64,000 nucleotides of DNA from Actinoplanes sichuanensis (lineage in GTDB: Bacteria; Actinomycetota; Actinomycetes; Mycobacteriales; Micromonosporaceae), in the NCBI RefSeq assembly GCF_033097365.1, contig NZ_AP028461.1, forward strand, positions 11,993,501 through 12,057,500, in the 5' to 3' direction. This document shows, piece after piece, positions 15,668 to 24,737 of this stretch. The notes below the pieces were generated by a model. That model was given only the letters and a program-made list of their open reading frames with translations, was not told the origin of the DNA and ran no database searches. A program made the translations under genes and the position numbers. Every line of letters begins with the position of its first letter. Position 1 is the first letter of the stretch.

Positions 15668-16252
15668 TCAGCTGTTGCCGAAGCGGCAGGTGACGCGACT
15701 GCCGTGATGCAATCCCCGGCACTGGATGCCGCCGAGTTGCCGGGCGGGGTCGGCGGCTTTGCGTCGCAGCATGGCCTCCAACTCGTCGATCTCTGAGCCG
15801 TGCAGCTGCTGATAGGCGCTCTGGTCACCCATGAGTTCAGCGAAGAGCGGATGGTCGCCGAAAGCGGCCTGCCCCATCCGGAAGTACAGGCCGGCGCCTG
15901 CGCCGTGTATCGGAACCTGCAGGCTGACCTTCGACAGCAGAAGGCAGATCTCGGCAGCGGTTGCCGGGCGTAGGTCTGTGTCGGCGGCGACGCGTTCTAG
16001 GAGTTCGCGGGCGTGGCCGCGGTAGACGAATTCGGTGCCCATGCCGGAGCCGATGTTGCGGGACTTCAGGAGGCCGAACGTGTGGAAGAGAAGGTCGGCC
16101 TGGCCGGGGTGGCGGCGGCTCGCTGCGGCGATTTCGTCTTCGGCCCACTCGACGGGAGTCAGCAGCGAGGCGACCTCCGTCTGAAGTGCGGTTGCCAGGA
16201 CTGCCGGGTCGACCCCGAGGGATTGGTGACGGGAAGCGTCGAGGACAGTCAT
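15668..16252 (-). CDS. hypothetical protein, 194 residues
   Basis: Start ATG 16252 behind GGAAGTCCGCAT. Largely helical, with VEWAEDEIAAASRRHPGQADLLFHTFG near the N-terminus and LSKVSLQVPIHGAGAGLYFRMGQAAFGDHPLF in the middle. The C-terminus holds two cysteines (CRGLHHGSRVTCRFG). Not recognised. The start overlaps the end of the small open frame upstream (ATATGA). Confidence 0.65.
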   Translation of the reverse strand: MTVLDASRHQSLGVDPAVLATALQTEVASLLTPVEWAEDEIAAASRRHPGQADLLFHTFGLLKSRNIGSGMGTEFVYRGHARELLERVAADTDLRPATAAEICLLLSKVSLQVPIHGAGAGLYFRMGQAAFGDHPLFAELMGDQSAYQQLHGSEIDELEAMLRRKAADPARQLGGIQCRGLHHGSRVTCRFGNS

Positions 16253-16533
16253 ATGCGGACTTCCTTATGTGTGGATACTGGTGGCTCACCGTTCGGTTCG
16301 GCGTGAGCGGCGGGATCCGCTGAAGCCCTTGCGGACGAGGGCGGCTGGCGTTGTAGCCGTTCTGGCCTGTGCCGGGGGCCGTTGATCTCCGGTATCGGCG
16401 GGGCCGTCATCGGCGTCGCCCTGGAGTTCGGCGGCGACAAGAGGTGGTCATGAAGCGCGGCCGTCAGGCGGTGGTGTGCCGCGCGCCGCTGTCGTGTCTG
16501 CCGCCGGTCGGCGCCCGGCGTGCCGCTGTGCAT
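16249..16533 (-). CDS. possible small proline-rich protein
   Basis: An open frame of 94 residues that fills the space between the primase gene and the 15668-16252 gene and overlaps the latter's start codon. An internal ATG at 16410 (MTAPPIPEINGPRH) is an alternative. No clear ribosome binding site is visible. The composition is proline, arginine and alanine, so it may be disordered or not real; the tight overlap is the main support. Confidence 0.35.
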   Translation of the reverse strand: MHSGTPGADRRQTRQRRAAHHRLTAALHDHLLSPPNSRATPMTAPPIPEINGPRHRPERLQRQPPSSARASADPAAHAEPNGEPPVSTHKEVRI

Positions 16534-16558
16534 GCTGATGCTGTGAGGCGGCCAGCTG

Positions 16559-17482
16559 TCATCGGCGTGGTCGATCGCGCCCGGCCCGCCAGCCGGAGTC
16601 GATGGTGCGCTGCGCCTCGGCGAGGCTCAGTCCGGTCTGCACGGCCGCCGCGGTGAGTTCGTGGCGTATGGCGGCTTCGTCGACGTGGCCGCGAGCCGAT
16701 AGTTGTCCCAGGCGGAATGCCGCCAGGTGCAGGGTGTTGTTGCGTTCTCCGCCGGTGATGCGGGTGCCGCCGGAGTACACCGGCGCTGGTGCCTGGCGGA
16801 TGCGTTGTAGTTCACCGTCGAGCGCTGATCGTGTGTACCGGTCGAACCGCGTGATCGTCTCGGCGGTGAGTGTGACGGGGGTGGCTGGTGCGGCGACGAG
16901 GGCACGCAGCGGTGGCGGGCAGTCGGGAAGGGCGCGTCCGTTCCAGGGTTGCTGGAAGCGGTAGGTGGCGCCGCTGACGTGGACCGATGGTGGGGCGACG
17001 ACCAGGCCGCCGGTGCCGCGCCAGTCGACGCCGGGTAGCAGGCCGACCCGGTTCGGCAGGTCGGTGGAGGCGTACCACAGGTGCCAGCCGTTGCCGGTGC
17101 GGACCAGCGGCGCGGCCGGTTTGATCACGTCGAGGGTGTCGAGTACGGCGGCGAGCCCGGCGCCGGTGTCCATGTCGCAGACGTCGAGGGCGGTTCCGGT
17201 GACGAGACCGACGTTGGCGTCGGGCCATTGGCGCCACCAGGAGTCGATCAGGCCGGGGTCGCGGGAGGCGTCGTGCAGGCCGTGTCGCAGCCGTGGATGC
17301 TTGCCTGCGGACTCACAGCTGTCGGCGTTGCGGCAGGTGCAGGTGCCGTCGGCTGCCGGGGTGTGCAGGGGCAGCACAGGGATGCCTGCGCGGGCGTACC
17401 ACAGGGCTGCTTTACGTAGGTTCGGATCGGCCGGTCGGCCTGTGAGCCTGGAGCGTCGGCGGGAGTTGGTCGCGGTAGCCAT
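16559..17482 (-). CDS. bifunctional DNA primase/polymerase (PrimPol, AEP type)
   Basis: 307 residues. The N-terminal prim-pol domain has RAGIPVLPLH, a cysteine/GKHPR module (residues 48-64), LVTGTALDVCDMDTG with metal-binding D103 and D105, and VRTGNGWHLWY (127-137). All are signatures of archaeo-eukaryotic primases on plasmids and phages. The rest (about 190-307) is a short C-terminal domain with GGERNNTLHLAAFRLGQL, as in primase C-terminal modules; there is no helicase domain. It likely primes replication of the element. Confidence 0.88.
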   Translation of the reverse strand: MATATNSRRRSRLTGRPADPNLRKAALWYARAGIPVLPLHTPAADGTCTCRNADSCESAGKHPRLRHGLHDASRDPGLIDSWWRQWPDANVGLVTGTALDVCDMDTGAGLAAVLDTLDVIKPAAPLVRTGNGWHLWYASTDLPNRVGLLPGVDWRGTGGLVVAPPSVHVSGATYRFQQPWNGRALPDCPPPLRALVAAPATPVTLTAETITRFDRYTRSALDGELQRIRQAPAPVYSGGTRITGGERNNTLHLAAFRLGQLSARGHVDEAAIRHELTAAAVQTGLSLAEAQRTIDSGWRAGRDRPRR

Positions 17483-17488
17483 CGGCGG

Positions 17489-17626
17489 TCACCGGCGCTG
17501 GCGACGTGACGCGACACCGGCAGCGCCGGAGACATCCAGGAGTGGCCGGTGGCTGTTTAGGGGCGCGGGATGCCGCGACATGGCCGGGATGGCAGCAGAG
17601 TTCGGGGGTGGCCAGGAGACGGTCAT
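17489..17626 (-). CDS. possible 45-residue leader peptide before the primase
   Basis: ATG at 17626 behind a good AAGGA (spacing about 8). It encodes MTVSWPPPNSAAIPAM and then a short basic tail, stopping 6 bp before the primase ATG. The primase has no strong ribosome site of its own, so this ORF may serve to couple its translation. Too short to identify. Confidence 0.4.
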   Translation of the reverse strand: MTVSWPPPNSAAIPAMSRHPAPLNSHRPLLDVSGAAGVASRRQRR

Positions 17627-17804
17627 GATCGTGGTCCTTGAGCGGAAAGGGATTCGCACCCGGAAGGGAACGGATCGTCATGGTGAGTACGACGGCCGCC
17701 GGACCTCGAACGCGTTGCCCGGGTCGGCCGGTCCGTGGGGTTAGCACGGGTGCAGCAGTGGCGGTTCGAGGGCTGCTGCCGTGGTGTTGGTCGGCGAGGT
17801 GTTG

Positions 17805-18281
17805 TCACAGGCCGAGGAGTTGCTCGACGGTGAGCCCTGCTGTCGTGTCGGTCAGCGGCACGCGGTCGGTGTCGTGGCCGAAGAGGTGCTGAACGAGACT
17901 GCGGGCCGGTCGCCAGTCGCGGTGCCAGGAGCCGTCTCCGCCGATGACGAACGTGTCCGGTGCCAGCAGGTGGCAGCGCAGCAGCGTCGCGGTGACAGCC
18001 AGGTCGTACGGCAGCCGACGGGTGTTGCAGTAGAACCAGTGCCGTCGCTGGGGGCCCGGTGCGGGGAGCAGGAAGCTGTCGCAGCCGGCGTCGTCGGCGC
18101 CGTTGAACGCGATGCCGGACATCGCATCGATCACCGGTCGGCCGTTGCGGCCGGGGCCGGCCAGGGCGACGGTGCGCGACACCTCCTGCACGATCCGGGT
18201 TGTGTCGTGGATCAGGGACGGCCAGACCGCGGCCCAGGCGGGATCGTTCGGCTGGTAGCGCCAGTGGTGGGTGTGGCCCAC
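17805..18281 (-). CDS. conserved phage/plasmid-type hypothetical protein
   Basis: 158 residues starting MGHTHHWRYQPNDPAWAAVW, an opening I associate with a family common in phages and mobile elements. Further landmarks are IAFNGADDAGCDSFLLP, HWFYCNTRRLPYDLAVTATLL and a C-terminal VEQLLGL. The histidine-rich start might bind metal. No enzymatic function is known to me. Confidence 0.75.
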   Translation of the reverse strand: MGHTHHWRYQPNDPAWAAVWPSLIHDTTRIVQEVSRTVALAGPGRNGRPVIDAMSGIAFNGADDAGCDSFLLPAPGPQRRHWFYCNTRRLPYDLAVTATLLRCHLLAPDTFVIGGDGSWHRDWRPARSLVQHLFGHDTDRVPLTDTTAGLTVEQLLGL

Positions 18282-18322
18282 GGCGGATCAACTCCAGTGA
18301 GAAGTGCGGTCAGGGTGGGAGT

Positions 18323-18367
18323 GGGGCGTGATCGCCCGTGGCAGGGAGTAACGGGCGATCACGCCCC
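18323..18367 (-). terminator. 17-bp perfect stem-loop
   Basis: GGGGCGTGATCGCCCGT (18323-18339) pairs with 18351-18367, 49 bp past the stop of the 18416-19270 gene and 42 bp before the next start. Confidence 0.75.
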
Positions 18368-18415
18368 TGGTGGCCCGGACCCTGGGGAAAGAAGGACCGG
18401 GCAGGCGGAGCAAAG

Positions 18416-19270
18416 TCAGTGCGGCGCGGCCGGGCGCGGCGGTTCGGCGTCGATGGCGCGCAGAGCGGTCACCGCGCTGTGCAGGTCGGTCTGCACCCTG
18501 GCGAGGGTGGCGCCGGCCTGAACGAGACCGCTGGTCAGGCTGTGGTGGCGGTCGGCCGGGCTCGTGCCGTCGAGGCTGGTGACGAACCGGCCGTGCAGGC
18601 GCTGGTCGATCGTCGTAGCCCACGAGGAGACGACGGTCCGGGTGCGGCCGGTGAACAGGGAGAGGTTCTGGACCAGGCAGATCGCGTGGTGGGCGGCCGG
18701 AACCGGCGCCACGGCGGCGATCGCCTCCCGCAGAGCGGTGTCGAACGCGGCCAGCGGTAGATCGTGCGGCTCATCGGGGGCCGCGGTGATGCTGCGGGGA
18801 CGCACGCAGCGCAGATCGTCGAGATCGTCCAGCAGCAGCGACAGGCGCAGGCGGTCGCCGCGGTGCTGGTGATGCCGGCAACCGCAGGGGCCGGCGAGGA
18901 CGTGGGGTCCGTGCCGTGACGGGATGCTGCCGCGGTAGTGCACCGGTTCCATGTCGGTGACCAGAAGCAGCGCCTCGGCTGCCAGCCCGGTGAGCTGGTC
19001 GGCGAGCCCGGAGGTACGTTCGGCGGCCAGGTCACACGCGTGACGGACGTCGCGCCAGTGCGCGCCGGTACGGCGCCGACTGGGGTCGGCCCGCAGCGTG
19101 CAGATGGTGTCGGCGACGTCGGTGATCGCCGAGGCGAGCGACTGCGTAGCGGCAGCTGCCGCAGCAATCCCCGTGCTGCGCCCGGCCGCGGTGGCGGTCA
19201 GTTCAGGGTTGCGGTCGGCCCGCAAACCGTTGAGAAGGTCGATGACGGTGGCGGTGTTCAGCCCGCGCAC
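18416..19270 (-). CDS. hypothetical protein, 284 residues
   Basis: GTG start at 19270 is preferred because of an excellent GGAGGAATCTT before it; a longer frame to 19342 lacks one. Mostly helical: an alanine-rich stretch (about 30-75) and HACDLAAERTSGLADQLTGLAAEALLLVTD are visible. There is a cysteine/histidine cluster CGCRHHQHRGDRL in the centre. Not recognised. Confidence 0.6.
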   Translation of the reverse strand: MRGLNTATVIDLLNGLRADRNPELTATAAGRSTGIAAAAAATQSLASAITDVADTICTLRADPSRRRTGAHWRDVRHACDLAAERTSGLADQLTGLAAEALLLVTDMEPVHYRGSIPSRHGPHVLAGPCGCRHHQHRGDRLRLSLLLDDLDDLRCVRPRSITAAPDEPHDLPLAAFDTALREAIAAVAPVPAAHHAICLVQNLSLFTGRTRTVVSSWATTIDQRLHGRFVTSLDGTSPADRHHSLTSGLVQAGATLARVQTDLHSAVTALRAIDAEPPRPAAPH

Positions 19271-19333
19271 AAGATTCCTCCTGCAGATCCGAGACCAACC
19301 GTTGAGGGCGTCCGACGGCGTACGCCGTGGTGA

Positions 19334-19377
19334 GGTGCGCACCGTGACGACGTGAAGGCCGTTGTCGGGTGCGCACC
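19334..19377. terminator. paired GGTGCGCACC repeats
   Basis: GGTGCGCACC occurs at 19334-19343 and 19368-19377. Each copy is itself palindromic, so the two can pair with each other or serve as two protein-binding sites. They lie between the genes at 19388-20011 and 18416-19270. Confidence 0.4.
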
Positions 19378-19387
19378 GTCGCCGCGT

Positions 19388-20011
19388 TCAGCGGGGTGAG
19401 ATGTCGAACGTGCCGGGGTCCGGGACGGTGGTGGTGACTCCCGGGAACCGGCTGAGAACGGTCGCGGCCTCAGCGAGCAGCGGCACGGCTTCGGTGCGGG
19501 CGCACCGCTCGTTGGTGGCGATCAGGTCGATCCTCAGCTGCACGTCGGCCGTGACCGAGGCCGACCGGAGCCTGGCGGTGACGGTGAGGTCCTCCGGATG
19601 GGTGTAGTAGACGTGGACGCCCTTGACCTGGCGAAGCTGGTCCTCGGCCTGCCGGAGCGTGACGAGCGCTGCCTCACGTGCGGCAAGGTCACCGCGGGCG
19701 GCGACCTCAAGATTGACGGTGAGGGTGGTGTCGACGAGGAATGGCCAGCCACGATGGGTGAGTTCGACGGTCAGCTGCTCGTTGAGGGCGTCGACCACCT
19801 CCTCGAATTCATGGCACCAGCGGCGGCTGTCGGCTTCGGCGCGTAGCCGCTCGCCGATGCGCGCGATGTCCGCCTCGTGAAGCCGAAGACGCTCGTCGGC
19901 CAGCTGCCGGTGCTGCTCTGACTCTGCGGTGACTACCGCCAGCTGCGCATGCAGTCGTGCGACGTCGTTACTGGTGGAAGCGGTGGTATGCCGCCGGAGA
20001 AGCGGAAGCAT
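19388..20011 (-). CDS. hypothetical coiled-coil protein, 207 residues
   Basis: The N-terminal third (about 15-75: HAQLAVVTAESEQHRQLADERL...RLRAEADSR) has the heptad pattern of a coiled coil. The C-terminal part alternates strands and helices (LVDTTLTVNLEVAARGD, KGVHVYYTHPEDLTVTARL). The ribosome site before ATG 20011 is weak. Not recognised; it lies 250 bp beyond parB on the same strand. Confidence 0.6.
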   Translation of the reverse strand: MLPLLRRHTTASTSNDVARLHAQLAVVTAESEQHRQLADERLRLHEADIARIGERLRAEADSRRWCHEFEEVVDALNEQLTVELTHRGWPFLVDTTLTVNLEVAARGDLAAREAALVTLRQAEDQLRQVKGVHVYYTHPEDLTVTARLRSASVTADVQLRIDLIATNERCARTEAVPLLAEAATVLSRFPGVTTTVPDPGTFDISPR

Positions 20012-20186
20012 GGAGTGCTCGCTTTCGGTGATGCAGGGATGGAAAGGGGGGCGGATCCGACCGCCGGCCCGGTCGATCCGTGGCCGCCGGAAGCTGCGTG
20101 CGCCGGTGCTGGACTAGCGATTCGCCGTCCTCACCGGGACGGTGAATCGTGTCGGTGAGCTGACGTGGACGCGGCTGGAGCCAGGA

Positions 20187-20228
20187 CACGGTGGGGCTCT
20201 GCCCGGACAGCGCAGAGCCCCCACCGTG
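20187..20228 (-). terminator. stem-loop after parB-like gene
   Basis: CACGGTGGGGCTCTG (20187-20201) pairs with 20213-20228 with one bulged C. It lies just past the parB stop at 20244. Confidence 0.75.
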
Positions 20229-20243
20229 GGTCAGCGGCAACGG

Positions 20244-22049
20244 TCACGCAGCAGTTGCGTACTCCGCGTCGTCGTCCTGCTCGGTGTCGAGCATCGTGAA
20301 TCGCGGAGCCAGAGGATCGGATGCCTGCGCACCCTCGGGACCGTCGTCGGAGACAGTCGGCGGCGTCTCACCATCGAGCTCCGCGTCGCCGCCGATGTGA
20401 TCGTCGTCGGCGTCCGCGTCCGGTTCGTCCGCGGCGGTGGCCTGCGCGTCGTCCTCGTCCTCGTCCTCGTCGGCGGCGGCTACGGTGGCTGGCAGCAGCT
20501 TCTGGTAGAGCTCCTTCTCCGCCTCGGACATCGGGTAGCCGTCGGCAGTGAGTCGGTCGAACCAGGCGACCGCGGGTTCCTTGCTGATCCAGCTCAGGTT
20601 GCGCCGCAGCGCGTCGTCGAGGTTGTTCTCCTGGGCGCACGCGTACTTCGCGATCAGGCTGCGGCGCAGCCGGTCCTCACCCGCCGTGGCGATCTCGGCG
20701 CTGGTGAGACCACCGAGGGCCCGGTACAGGTCCTCGAGACCGCCGCCGCGGTACATGGAATGGCCGTTGTTGGCCGCCCGCAGCGCCATGGTGGCCAGCT
20801 TGCGGCAGCCCTTCACGGTGCCATAGCTGCGCTGCACGAACTCGTGCCGCACCGTGACGGCCGCGCGGAGCCCGTCGAGCAGCTCCTCGCGGCGCCGCTC
20901 CGTCTCCTGCTGCTCGGCGATCTCCTCCGGGCTCATGCCCTCGTGCTCGTCGGCCTCCAGGCGCTGGTAGCCGAACTTGGCCGGGTCCTCGCAGTAGACG
21001 ACGGTGCGGGCCTGACCGCCGTTCTTCTCCACGAACGCGTGGAACCCCGGCAAGGTCTTGACCTTGTCGACGTCCAGGGGCTGGCCGTCGGCGTCGACGA
21101 GCCGGTCTGCGGCCACCGCCGGGCTGTCGTAGCCGAACCCGCGCGGCTTGGGCGTGACGTCGACGCTGTCGAGCAGAAGCTGAGCTTTCGCCAGGTCCCG
21201 GTTGCGGCGGTACGTGCGCTTGTCGCGCAGCGCGCTGAGGGTGTGCTTGAACTCGTACTCGCCCTTGCCGATCTTGTCGAGCAGCCGCTGCTGGTCCTCC
21301 GGGGAGTCCGCGAACTCCTCCAGGCCCTGCGCCATGTCGAACGTCAGCGCGCCCGAATTGAGGGCACGCTGCGCCCGGGCCGGCAGCGTCAAGGCTTTGA
21401 CCGCTGTCTGGACCTGCTCCACCGCGATGTTGCGGGCCTGGGCGATGGCGTCGACGTCCCAGTTGAGTTCCAGCAGCATCTGGTAGGCGCCGGCCTCCTC
21501 GATGGCTTCGAGGTCCTTACGGTGGGCATTGGCTTCCAGGATGGCCAGGATCTCGAACGCGGCGCCGGCGTCCTCGACAATGATGGCCGGCACCAGAGCC
21601 TGGCCGGCTTCGATCGCCGCGTAGTGGCGGCGCTTACCGCCGAGAACCTCGAAAACCTCAGTGACCGGCTCATCCGTCTCGCCGCTGTCGGCAAAGTTCG
21701 TCGGCTCGGCGGAAAGCTCGTTGACCGGTGCCGGGCGGCCAACGACCACCAGCGGATCACGAACACCGAACATGCTGATCGATGCGACCAGTTCGGCGAG
21801 GTCACCGAGTTCCTTGCGAGGGTGCAGCGGGCTGTCACGCAGGTGCCGCGGATCGAGGTAGCCGGCCCGAAACGGCGGCAGTTGGACGTCCTCACCGGTG
21901 TTGAGCCGGATCGTGCCGGTGACGATCTCCCCGACAACGACGGGCGATGCCGGTTCGAGGCCGGTCTCCACCGATACCTCATCGATGCCGGTGTCCGGTC
22001 GCTCAGCGACCTCGCTGGAGTTCTCCGTGCTGATAGCGACAGTAGTCAC
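20244..22049 (-). CDS. long ParB-like partition/nuclease-domain protein with acidic tail
   Basis: 601 residues, GTG start at 22049 behind GGGAGGA; the frame continues upstream without a start-site signal. The ParB N-terminal domain spans about 60-180: LVASISMFGVRDPLVVVG, GGKRRHYAAIEAG (nucleotide-binding-type motif, 137-149) and LEANAHRKDLEAIEEA. A helix-turn-helix-like region follows (DVDAIAQARNIAVEQVQTAVKAL). The remaining part to about 540 is unlike chromosomal ParB, and the last 60 residues are strongly acidic. Twice the usual length and no ParA next to it suggest a plasmid-type regulator or partition protein. Confidence 0.85.
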   Translation of the reverse strand: MTTVAISTENSSEVAERPDTGIDEVSVETGLEPASPVVVGEIVTGTIRLNTGEDVQLPPFRAGYLDPRHLRDSPLHPRKELGDLAELVASISMFGVRDPLVVVGRPAPVNELSAEPTNFADSGETDEPVTEVFEVLGGKRRHYAAIEAGQALVPAIIVEDAGAAFEILAILEANAHRKDLEAIEEAGAYQMLLELNWDVDAIAQARNIAVEQVQTAVKALTLPARAQRALNSGALTFDMAQGLEEFADSPEDQQRLLDKIGKGEYEFKHTLSALRDKRTYRRNRDLAKAQLLLDSVDVTPKPRGFGYDSPAVAADRLVDADGQPLDVDKVKTLPGFHAFVEKNGGQARTVVYCEDPAKFGYQRLEADEHEGMSPEEIAEQQETERRREELLDGLRAAVTVRHEFVQRSYGTVKGCRKLATMALRAANNGHSMYRGGGLEDLYRALGGLTSAEIATAGEDRLRRSLIAKYACAQENNLDDALRRNLSWISKEPAVAWFDRLTADGYPMSEAEKELYQKLLPATVAAADEDEDEDDAQATAADEPDADADDDHIGGDAELDGETPPTVSDDGPEGAQASDPLAPRFTMLDTEQDDDAEYATAA

Positions 22050-22162
22050 GATGGATCCGTCCTCCCATGCAGAGAAAGAAAAGGGCCAAATACGTCCGCC
22101 GAGGGCTGGGTGGCCCTGAGCGGTGCTGGCACGATCCGTTCGGGCCGGCCGATCGGCGCAGA

Positions 22163-22228
22163 CCCGCAAGACCCACCGGGCGGCAACAGCGCAGCCCGGT
22201 GGGCGCGGTGACCGGTGGGTCTTGCGGG
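22163..22228 (-). promoter_or_regulatory. 17-bp perfect inverted repeat with competing inner stem
   Basis: CCCGCAAGACCCACCGG (22163-22179) pairs with 22212-22228. Inside, CACCGGGC can pair instead with GCCCGGTG (22194-22201), so the two folds exclude each other. The inner part contains GCGGCAACAGCGC (22180-22192), found again at 32570-32582. It lies 114-179 bp before the parB-like start and could be an attenuator or the terminator of the preceding operon. Confidence 0.55.
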
Positions 22229-22484
22229 GCCAGACGCGGTCGGCCAGGATCAAGGGCCAGCGCCAGCCCGGGGCCGCCGCCACGGCGGCGAGCCTGAAAA
22301 GGGCCAGCGAAAATGCCGAAAAGGCGTTCGTGCCGAAGAATTGCTTTCTCGGCAAACGCGAATTCAAAACGCTCGAAAAGCTGCGCCATACCGCTGTTCG
22401 GCGCCCAGGTCGAGCCATCTCCTGGCAGCTCGATGAGCTGTTCGGAACTGAGATGCTGAGTGGGGAACTACCGTTGGTTAAGCG

Positions 22485-23498
22485 TCAGCGGTTGGGTCGA
22501 CGTGCACGGGGGTATCGGTGCCTCGCCGCGTGGTCCTGCAGCGCGGTGATCGCCGATGGTGTGCCGGGCGGTGTGCGTCGTTGTTCGGCCATCAGCCGGG
22601 CGGCGAGCAGCGGAGCCAGTTCGGTGATCGGCCACCGCACCTGCCAGCCGTCATGAACCGGCCCGACACCGGTGTCGTCGACGACTTCTCGCAGCAGTTC
22701 GGTGACCCGGTGCGGCCAGGTGCGGTCCCACACCCGCCGACAGGCGGGCGGTAGCCGCGAGTACACGTCGACGGCGGCTCCCAGCGCCCAGGACTCGATG
22801 ATGTCGTCCTCGTGGACTGACCGGTGATCGTCGGCGTCGAGGACTGTTTCCCGGCCGGTCAATGAGCACAGGGCGTCGATGGCAGCAGCGGGCAGGTCGG
22901 CGACGAACGCGCCGAGCTCGGTCAGGTCGTCGGCGACGGTGTCGGTCCACACCGCAGGGAACCGGCGGTGAAGGGTGCGGAAGTTGCTGCGCCGGACCAG
23001 ATGAGCCAGTCCGATGTCCGCATCACCGCAGGCGAGCTGGCCGCAGTTGACGTAAACGCCCTGCCCCGGATCGCGACGCCAGTCGGTGACCTCCAACGGC
23101 GGCACGTACCCGGACCGGCGATGGCGGGGGCCGGTGAACCCGATGCGACAGCCCGCGGCGCGTAGCCGGTCGAGAACGGGCGCAGCGGTGTTCTCGAACA
23201 GGTGGACAACGTGCTGCTCACCGTCCGGCAACCGGAGCACGGGCCGCCCGCTTACTGCCTGGTCCGCGGTGACCGGCGATGTCCCCGCCGCGACGATGAT
23301 CATCTGATCCGGGGATACCGGCTGCTCGTCGATGGCGGTGACCTGATCGGCGCCGACGACGATCAGCGCCGACGTGTCCCGCTTCGCCATGAGGTCGTGC
23401 TGCTGGTGCACGCTCAGGGGAAGGCCGGCGCGGATCGCCAGCTCACGCACCGCCGTGGTGATGTCGGGGTCGCCTGTGATCAGCACGGCGCCGCTCAC
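22485..23498 (-). CDS. hypothetical protein with receiver-like N-terminal fold
   Basis: 337 residues. GTG at 23498 overlaps the stop of the DUF4192 gene (GTGA), fixing the start. The N-terminus (GAVLITGDPDITTAVRELAIRAGLPL, then SALIVVGADQV and MIIVAAGTSP) has an alternating strand-helix pattern like CheY/CpaE-type Rossmann domains, without obvious phosphorylation site assignment. The C-terminal 230 residues are unrecognised. Coupled translation suggests a joint function with DUF4192. Confidence 0.65.
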   Translation of the reverse strand: MSGAVLITGDPDITTAVRELAIRAGLPLSVHQQHDLMAKRDTSALIVVGADQVTAIDEQPVSPDQMIIVAAGTSPVTADQAVSGRPVLRLPDGEQHVVHLFENTAAPVLDRLRAAGCRIGFTGPRHRRSGYVPPLEVTDWRRDPGQGVYVNCGQLACGDADIGLAHLVRRSNFRTLHRRFPAVWTDTVADDLTELGAFVADLPAAAIDALCSLTGRETVLDADDHRSVHEDDIIESWALGAAVDVYSRLPPACRRVWDRTWPHRVTELLREVVDDTGVGPVHDGWQVRWPITELAPLLAARLMAEQRRTPPGTPSAITALQDHAARHRYPRARRPNR

Positions 23499-24442
23499 GA
23501 GTGGTTCCCCGACGACGGTGCGTCCAGACGCGGGGTGAGCGGCCAGCGCAGCCGGTGTGCGGGCAGGTGCGCGTCGACGAGATACCCGACAATGCGGGTG
23601 AACCCGTGATCGGGGGCGACCGCGCGGGCCCGGTCGAGGGCGGCCTCGGCCAGCGCCTCCTGGCCGCGGCACCAGGCCGACCAGACGACCAGAGCAGCCG
23701 GCGCACCAGCGTGCTGCTCGGGGGCACGGCGGGTGACGTCGAGCCACAACTCGAGGTGCCGGCGGCGCCCGCGGGTACGGTGCCACGCGGTGACCAGGTT
23801 GTCCTGGTCGTGCAGTGCCAGGCACAGCCGCGCGACCTGCTCGTCGGTGAGCCGATCGCCAGCGGGGGCGGGCACCATCAGCGACGCCAGGTCCGCCGGG
23901 CCAGACGCGACGGCCGTGTCGAGGCTGTCGAGTGCCGCCTCGGTCGCAGCCTGGGCAGTGGGGTCGGCGGCAACGAGCGTGTGCACGTCTTGCCGCGAGG
24001 GCAAGGCCACCCGACCGGTCATGGCCAGTTCGGCAGCGAGGCGGGTACTGCGAGGGTCGACAGCCACACCTCCGGCGGCCGAGCAGGTGCACTCCGGGGT
24101 CAGGCAGGTCAGGATGCCGTCGGTGTACAGGAACCGGCCGACGACGGGCGCCAGAAGCTGGAGGACTTCGCTGACGGCGGCGATCTTCGCCCGGTGGGCG
24201 GCCGGGCCGTAACCGATCAGCACGATGCCGGACGCCTTCTCGGGTATCTGCAACATCAGGTGGTTCAGCAGCACCGTGCTGGGCTCGCTCAGCGGCAAGC
24301 TGACGACCCGCGGCAAGGGCCGATCAGGCCGTTTGATGATCGCGACCAGTGCTTCGGTCGGGTGGTAGCCGAGCAGATACGGCACCATCCCGAGCAGCTG
24401 ATCAGCGCCGCCTTGTCGCCGAGGAAAAGCGGATTCCAACAT
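23495..24442 (-). CDS. DUF4192-family protein, copy 1
   Basis: 315 residues, ATG 24442 behind AAGGAG. Family landmarks: GGADQLLGMVPYLLGYHPTEALVAII at the N-terminus, GIVLIGYGP, LYTDGILTCLTPECTC and AVDPRSTRLAAELAMTGRVALPSR. DUF4192 proteins are actinobacterial and of unknown biochemical role. A second, diverged copy lies at 31437-32378. It heads a coupled pair with the 337-residue protein. Confidence 0.88.
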   Translation of the reverse strand: MLESAFPRRQGGADQLLGMVPYLLGYHPTEALVAIIKRPDRPLPRVVSLPLSEPSTVLLNHLMLQIPEKASGIVLIGYGPAAHRAKIAAVSEVLQLLAPVVGRFLYTDGILTCLTPECTCSAAGGVAVDPRSTRLAAELAMTGRVALPSRQDVHTLVAADPTAQAATEAALDSLDTAVASGPADLASLMVPAPAGDRLTDEQVARLCLALHDQDNLVTAWHRTRGRRRHLELWLDVTRRAPEQHAGAPAALVVWSAWCRGQEALAEAALDRARAVAPDHGFTRIVGYLVDAHLPAHRLRWPLTPRLDAPSSGNHS

Positions 24443-24473
24443 GATGGTGGGCTCCTTCGGGCAGGGTCGGGTG

Positions 24474-24503
24474 CCCGCCGGGGCACCATCAGCGCCCGGC
24501 GGG
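24474..24503 (-). promoter_or_regulatory. stem-loop upstream of DUF4192 copy 1
   Basis: CCCGCCGG (24474-24481) pairs with CCGGCGGG (24496-24503), 32 bp before the start codon. The remaining 230 bp up to the next gene show no ORF. Confidence 0.45.
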
Positions 24504-24737
24504 ACCCAGTGATGGGGGAAGCGATCAAGAAGGTGCCCTCGGCCAGGACACAGCGCCGGTCGCAGGCGATGCGGCACCGCTGAAGACGACGGCGAAAGGT
24601 GTTGTGCGCCGGTAGCGAAACGCCGGGATCGTCCTGGTCACGACAGCTGGCCGGAGAGGCGTCGCCAGTGAGGAGCCGGCATACGGGCGGCGCCGTGAGA
24701 CGCGGCTGAGGCTATGCGGCCGGGCAGCCGTGGCGTA

